A stretch of DNA of 8,559 bases, taken from assembly GCA_902512865.1 (NCBI GenBank), contig CABXKZ010000020.1:1-8559 (forward strand). Reading direction: 5' to 3'. The DNA is from an uncultured marine group I thaumarchaeote. GTDB taxonomy: Archaea; Thermoproteota; Nitrososphaeria; Nitrososphaerales; Nitrosopumilaceae. The first letter of the stretch is position 1; each line of letters starts with the position of its first letter. Positions 4,941 through 8,559 of this stretch are shown here, in pieces. The notes below the pieces were generated by a model that saw nothing but the letters and a program-made list of their open reading frames with translations, had not been told where the DNA came from and ran no database searches. The position numbers and the translations under genes were made by a program.

Positions 4941-5638
4941 TCTGCCATAACCTTCAACTGTTCTAAAGCAACAGCCTTCCAGTTTTCGGCATCTTTCTTG
5001 TATTGTTCTATTGAAGCATTTGCTGTCTGCAGTTCTGCGATACTAGACTGTGCACTGATTGCATTATCTTGTGCAGTTGTTAATTCTGCCTTGATTGTTG
5101 CTATCTGGCTTTGATACAATACTTCTCTCTCACCTGCATTTGATAACTGGAGTTTTAACTCTGCTATCTCTGTCTGCAAGGGTTTGAGTTTCTCGTTCAT
5201 CTTTGCCTCTATCTGTGCTTTGAAGTTTTTAGCAGCATCACTTACCTCTTGGTAATTAGAAGTGCTTGTTGTTTTTACTTCAACTGCTTCATAGATATAG
5301 AATTTACCCCAAGTGTCTGTTGTTCTGTCAAACCACTCGTGATATCCAAGTTCCATGTTCTTTGTCTCAAAGATACATACAGAATATTCATCTGCATTCC
5401 AACCTGATTGACAATTTGATGTATGTGGTGCTTTGCTCTTATCGTAGAGTTCAAAACCTTTCAAACCATCTGGATTACCTGTAAAATGTATTACAGCATT
5501 TGTATCAAATTCCATCATAGTCTTTAGTTCGTCACCATAAAATACATGTGTGACATCTTCCATGCTTACAGCGAAGGCAGGAGATATTACACCAGCTGCT
5601 ACAACGGCTGCTAACAAAATTATGTGTTTGTTCGTCAT
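4922..5638 (-). CDS. Secreted protein with a C-terminal coiled coil (238 aa)
   Basis: Residues 1-23 are a clear Sec signal peptide: K4, a hydrophobic core (IILLAAVVAAGVI) and a cut site after SPAFA. The mature N-terminal domain (about 24-125) is beta-rich, has one likely disulphide pair (C76 and C88) and many aromatic residues (YHEWFDRT, WGKFYIYEAV). Residues about 130-235 form a long coiled coil (EIAELKLQLSNAGEREVL and onward), broken only by Ser/Thr/Asn-rich turns. There is no sorting tail or second membrane segment, so it should be outside the membrane, perhaps tied to the S-layer or to itself through the coiled coil. The start is ATG at 5638, with no ribosome site but a TATA-like box about 29 bases upstream, implying a leaderless message. 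It is divergent from the CARF-like regulator, a likely controller. I recognise no specific family. Confidence 0.85.
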   Translation of the reverse strand: MTNKHIILLAAVVAAGVISPAFAVSMEDVTHVFYGDELKTMMEFDTNAVIHFTGNPDGLKGFELYDKSKAPHTSNCQSGWNADEYSVCIFETKNMELGYHEWFDRTTDTWGKFYIYEAVEVKTTSTSNYQEVSDAAKNFKAQIEAKMNEKLKPLQTEIAELKLQLSNAGEREVLYQSQIATIKAELTTAQDNAISAQSSIAELQTANASIEQYKKDAENWKAVALEQLKVMAEVLGLF

Positions 5639-5662
5639 TGGTTATTCTTTAGTTACCAAAAC

Positions 5663-5672
5663 CTATAAATAA
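5663..5672. promoter_or_regulatory. Shared bidirectional TATA box between the secreted protein and the regulator
   Basis: The plus strand reads CTATAAATAA and the minus strand TTATTTATAG. Its centre is about 29 bases from the ATG at 5638, giving a leaderless minus-strand message. It would also give a plus-strand start near 5692, 14 bases before the ATG at 5706. No other good TATA box is present in this 67-base gap. Confidence 0.5.
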
Positions 5673-5678
5673 TATGTG

Positions 5679-5696
5679 TATAGTATGCATACTATA
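5679..5696. promoter_or_regulatory. Perfect 18-bp palindrome, candidate operator of the CARF-like regulator
   Basis: TATAGTATGCATACTATA is a perfect palindrome placed over the predicted plus-strand transcript start and ending nine bases before the ATG at 5706. A dimeric winged-helix protein bound here would block its own transcription, and perhaps that of the divergent gene. The half site CATACTAT recurs at 3440 and 3458. Confidence 0.55.
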
Positions 5697-5705
5697 GATA
5701 CTATT

Positions 5706-6449
5706 ATGACTGGAAATGTAAAATTACGTGTACATATTGCCCCCGTAGGCTTTGAGATAGACAGAGTTGTGCAACCAGCATTAGAAATGCGAGCAGATAA
5801 GGTCTATTTGCTAAGGCACAATAATCACTCTGTTGATAAATCTGGCCCATATTTAGAAAAAATTGAAAAAAAACTAAAGCTGAAAAATATTCCAGTCAAA
5901 GTTATCGAGGCCGATAGATTTCGACTATTTTCAATAATCAAGGTGATCAAAGAGACTATTCAAAGTGAACAAGAAAATGACATCTATGTGAATATTGCAA
6001 GTGGTTCTAAAATTCATGCAGTTGGATGTATGATGGCATGCATGATTTTTGATGACAGAACAAACATCAACCCATACTATGCAATGGCTGAAGAATATCC
6101 AGTTTTCAAAGGAAAAGAGCAGCAAACCTATGGCGTAAAAGAGATCTATTCTTTACCAACCTATCAATTAAGAACTCCAAACTACAAGCTTCTAGGTGCG
6201 TTAGAGATTATTCATGAAAAAAAGAAGATTACAAAAAAGGAGCTTGCTGCACTTGCCGAAGAAAATGAGCTAATCAATGTTGGTGCAAAAGAGGAGAACT
6301 TTGATCAGGCTAGATTTGCAAGTCTTGATAAAAACATCATTCAACCGTTAGAAAACGAGTGGGGTTTTGTGGAGACAGAAAAGATTGGCAGGAATAGATG
6401 GCTAAAGTTATCAAAAGAAGGGGAATTTGCCGCCGAATTTCTGATTTAA
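5706..6449 (+). CDS. CARF-like domain plus winged-helix transcriptional regulator, HFX_2341/DUF6293 type (247 aa)
   Basis: The N-terminal part (about 5-140) looks like a Rossmann-type ligand-sensing domain related to CARF. It has RVHIAPVGFEIDRVVQPA at 8-25, KVYLLRH at 32-38, and the glycine/serine loop VNIASGSK at 95-102 followed by a helix (AVGCMMACM). The C-terminal 90 residues form a winged helix-turn-helix, with ITKKELAALA and then GFVETEKIGRNRWLKLSKEG. This is the layout of HFX_2341-family regulators; CARF domains often bind cyclic oligonucleotides, but no ligand can be read here. A GTG at 5676 and an ATG at 5685 are in frame, but ATG at 5706 places the first strand as in relatives and leaves the palindrome outside the gene. 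It overlaps the 85-aa gene tail to tail. No CRISPR array is present in the window. Confidence 0.85.
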   Translation: MTGNVKLRVHIAPVGFEIDRVVQPALEMRADKVYLLRHNNHSVDKSGPYLEKIEKKLKLKNIPVKVIEADRFRLFSIIKVIKETIQSEQENDIYVNIASGSKIHAVGCMMACMIFDDRTNINPYYAMAEEYPVFKGKEQQTYGVKEIYSLPTYQLRTPNYKLLGALEIIHEKKKITKKELAALAEENELINVGAKEENFDQARFASLDKNIIQPLENEWGFVETEKIGRNRWLKLSKEGEFAAEFLI

Positions 6450-6703
6450 GATAATCTTGATTGTGCCTTCATATTTTCAAACCAGCGTCTGATTGTGAAT
6501 TTCCTCACTAGAGCAATTGATGTGAATATTAGACTAATGCTCATCATTCCAATAAAATCCTGATTTGCTATTTCATCAACAAACAATGGCAGTACAAAGA
6601 AATTCACTGGTAGATAAAATACAAATCCAATTACAATGTCAATTACAGACTCGAATAGAGATTTTAGCCTAGAATCAGGCTTGGTTTTTGTTATTTTTTC
6701 CAT
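6446..6703 (-). CDS. Small two-helix membrane protein (85 aa), resembling phage-associated DUF7220-type proteins
   Basis: Two membrane segments are visible, about 19-42 (VIDIVIGFVFYLPVNFFVLP) and 50-67 (FIGMMSISLIFTSIALV), followed by a basic amphipathic end (RKFTIRRWFENM). The order S-L-x-E-[AS]-V, a G-containing first helix ending in LPLF, a second helix ending in S-I-A-[LR] and then R-R-[WL]-F-E is what I recall for small DUF7220-like proteins often found in phages and prophages. That match is from memory. The start is ATG at 6703 without a ribosome site. A TTTAAG element about 27 bases upstream could drive a leaderless message. Its last four bases (TTAA) overlap the end of the regulator gene. 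Both termini are probably cytoplasmic. Confidence 0.7.
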   Translation of the reverse strand: MEKITKTKPDSRLKSLFESVIDIVIGFVFYLPVNFFVLPLFVDEIANQDFIGMMSISLIFTSIALVRKFTIRRWFENMKAQSRLS

Positions 6704-6871
6704 GAATGATATAGAATGAATTTGGTCTTAAATCACAGGTGTAGAGTCTGCATACTAATCATACCATTGGAGAATCTCTTTGGAGTGTTTTTTTAAACCA
6801 CTCATTACGTCTCCATAGAAGATAGATTAGGATGAAAACCTATCAATAACTATTACAAAAATTGATTACAA
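6704..6871. promoter_or_regulatory. Divergent promoter gap, 168 bases
   Basis: It holds the promoters of the 85-aa gene (minus, GATTTAAG near 6727-6734) and of the large gene at 6872 (plus, weak CTATCAATAA at 6840-6849). It contains CATACTAA at 6751, one base different from the repeated CATACTAT half site. I see no RNA gene and no open frame worth calling. Confidence 0.45.
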
Positions 6872-8559
6872 ATGGAAGAAAGCCTGAAATGGACAGAAAG
6901 AATCAACCTTTCGGAAGTTAGAGATCCTTTACAGTTAGCAGTTTTTAGATACCCAGATGGAAAGTTTCTTCCTGGAATAACTACTCAGACTTTACGAATT
7001 CGATATTTTACATATATGATATGGGTATGGGATCAAATCAAGAAAAGAAAAGAAAAGAGAATGAAAAGTCGCGACCTAGAAAAAATTCTGGTACTGGTTT
7101 CGGCTCACCATCATGAAAATAATGATCCGCCAAAAGGTATACTAAATATCACATCCGCAAAAGAATTTTTGAAAGAAGATAAAATTCCTCAGATAGATCT
7201 TGACAAGTTTGAACCATTTGGTAAAAAAAATAAAAAGAAAGGTTATGGACATGCTTTCTATACCACACCTTTAGCCACATTAGACATAAAGTGGGGAGAA
7301 AAAGATGATGAAGTGGTAATTTCTCCAGCAGGAGAAGGAATCTCTAACATATTTTCTGGATATATAGAAAAAATTGAAGATAAGATTTGGTCAAAAACCT
7401 TAACAAAATATGATTTGGAAAAAATGAGTAATCTTTGTTGCTGTTCAATTTCTACTCAAGAACAAAATTTTTGGAAAAAAGTTTTCTTTGGATTAACTAA
7501 AAAAGGAAATAACAATGCATTAGAAATTGATGATGACAAGCAATTAGAGATTATAGATGCTGATAAACTTCAATTTGAAAAAAATTCCGTTAATGAATTT
7601 GGTTTTGTAGAACAATTAGAGATAGGAGATGACAAGGAAGCTGAATTTGAATTAGATAATCAACATAAAGGTAAAACGGAATCTGAAATGAGAAAAGCTA
7701 CATTATTTTTATTACTTGAGATAATAAAAAATTCAAAGCCTGATTCATCTGCACCCAAGTTATATCAAACAATAAGAGATTCTATTTACTATTCACAGTT
7801 TAAAGTTAAAGATGAGATTTCGCAAATAGATTTCAATCAAAAACTTGAATCATATAGAAAATATTGGGAAGTTTATGCCCACAATCAATACTATGTGACA
7901 ATTTTTGAAAAAACTCTTTCTGTAATATTAGACATTAGTAAACGCAATCCATTTGGGATAGAAATCGATAAACTTGTCAAAAAGATTGATTCGAAAGAAT
8001 TTCTAGATTCAATCAACAAAAAATTTGCAGAAAAACTTGGATTTCAAATATCTGACTCCGATAGCGTACAAACTGTATATGATGAGTTAGTGAATGCCAT
8101 GGGAGATAAGAAAACAGAACTGTCTAGCCCAATAAATGAACATGACATACTTGAGAAAATACGAAAAACAACAGATCAAACTGAAACTGAAACATTAGGA
8201 TTAATTTTTGTTCTATTTCTATTATGTAAATATCGATATTCCTCTTTTGATGATAATGCATTACGAATGAATAATGCTATAGATCATTTCAAATGGAATA
8301 GTGTCAAGCCTGAAACAAGGTATGATGAATTTGGTAAGGTTCAAGTAACAAAATTTCCAGAAGAATTACTCAGATTTGTCATCAAGAGATATCGTATTGC
8401 TGGTGGGATAAAAATGGCTAATAAAACTAGAGCATGGCTTTTCACTGTCGTCAATGATATTTTGTCTTTTACTGATCAAGAAACAAAAAAGCCAAAGGAA
8501 TTCAATGAAAACCTGTATAGAGATAGAAAGTGGAATATTGTTTTAGAATTGTTGGATGA
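6872..8559 (+). CDS. Large protein of unknown function, possibly DUF6361-like, cut off by the right edge (at least 562 aa)
   Basis: The frame has no stop from ATG 6872 to the window end. A TGA lies three codons upstream, so the start is firm; no ribosome site is seen, which suggests a leaderless message. Residues 15-60 read D-P-L-x-L...FLPGITTQTLRIRYFTYMIWVW. This pattern, followed by a helical part with VSAHHHENN-x-PPKGILN (about 77-93) and GYGHAFYTTPLATL, recalls DUF6361 proteins, where P-G-T-[ST]-T-x-Q-T-R-[AI]-R-Y-F and a similar genotoxic-defence-style context are common; this recall is uncertain. Three adjacent cysteines lie near residue 190, and an acidic stretch at about 210-265 separates the N-terminal part from a helical C-terminal part. 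No nuclease, helicase or membrane motif is visible. The codon use is more AT-rich than in the left operon, so recent arrival is possible. Confidence 0.75.
   Translation, partial: MEESLKWTERINLSEVRDPLQLAVFRYPDGKFLPGITTQTLRIRYFTYMIWVWDQIKKRKEKRMKSRDLEKILVLVSAHHHENNDPPKGILNITSAKEFLKEDKIPQIDLDKFEPFGKKNKKKGYGHAFYTTPLATLDIKWGEKDDEVVISPAGEGISNIFSGYIEKIEDKIWSKTLTKYDLEKMSNLCCCSISTQEQNFWKKVFFGLTKKGNNNALEIDDDKQLEIIDADKLQFEKNSVNEFGFVEQLEIGDDKEAEFELDNQHKGKTESEMRKATLFLLLEIIKNSKPDSSAPKLYQTIRDSIYYSQFKVKDEISQIDFNQKLESYRKYWEVYAHNQYYVTIFEKTLSVILDISKRNPFGIEIDKLVKKIDSKEFLDSINKKFAEKLGFQISDSDSVQTVYDELVNAMGDKKTELSSPINEHDILEKIRKTTDQTETETLGLIFVLFLLCKYRYSSFDDNALRMNNAIDHFKWNSVKPETRYDEFGKVQVTKFPEELLRFVIKRYRIAGGIKMANKTRAWLFTVVNDILSFTDQETKKPKEFNENLYRDRKWNIVLELLD

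Noticed and set aside
5679..5696. Palindrome as an attachment site or CRISPR repeat
   Set aside because: There is one copy only, no spacer pattern, and no integrase or cas gene in the window.
5676..5705. Upstream GTG (5676) and ATG (5685) as start of the regulator
   Set aside because: They would put the 18-bp palindrome inside the gene and add residues before the first conserved strand; the TATA box is also too close for them.

Overview
The window looks like the chromosome of an AT-rich archaeon, most likely a Nitrososphaerota (Thaumarchaeota, Nitrosopumilus/Nitrosarchaeum-like) genome. The reasons are TATA-box promoters about 25 bases ahead of leaderless starts, an archaeal-type beta-CASP nuclease, a CARF-plus-winged-helix regulator of the HFX_2341/DUF6293 kind, many small zinc-ribbon proteins, and a secreted protein with an 'SPAFA'-type signal peptide. 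The taxonomy is inferred from style; there is no rRNA or marker gene here.

Left part (1-3391, minus strand): one tightly packed transcription unit, read from right to left. Its order is a coiled-coil protein (128 aa), a one-membrane-segment protein (about 84 aa), a four-zinc-knuckle protein with an internal 30-residue repeat (147 aa), a 42-aa zinc microprotein at 2196-2324, a zinc-ribbon/helical protein (154 aa), its shorter paralogue (87 aa), a CxxC protein of a recognisable but uncharacterised zinc-ribbon family (62 aa), and an RNase J-like metallo-beta-lactamase/beta-CASP nuclease that runs off the left edge. Most junctions are ATGA or near-zero overlaps, and the Shine-Dalgarno (SD) sequence of each gene is usually written inside the last codons of the gene before it. 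The proteins are therefore probably made together.

Middle (3392-3789): a 398-base gap between divergent genes. It holds TATA-like elements, two 10-bp palindromes, a small hairpin and two weak candidate small peptides. Next is a plus-strand zinc-finger protein (172 aa, TTG start) that shares the C-x2-C-x11-W-x2-[H/C] unit with the 147-aa protein across the gap. It meets, tail to tail, a membrane-anchored J-domain protein (177 aa, minus). Upstream of that J protein on the minus strand is a secreted coiled-coil protein (238 aa) with a hairpin around its stop codon.

Right part: the secreted protein and the CARF-like regulator (247 aa, plus) are divergent and appear to share one TATA box. An 18-bp perfect palindrome lies where the regulator's transcript should start, which suggests autoregulation. 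The regulator overlaps tail to tail with a small two-helix membrane protein (85 aa, minus) resembling phage-associated DUF7220-type proteins. After a 168-base divergent gap, a large plus-strand gene begins at 6872 and runs off the right edge. It has at least 562 residues, is AT-rich, and is possibly DUF6361-like.

The strongest candidate for an undescribed system is the coupled zinc-ribbon operon ending in the nuclease, together with the nearby 172-aa protein that shares its repeat unit. An RNA-related role is a guess from the nuclease and the zinc ribbons; nothing in the sequence proves it.
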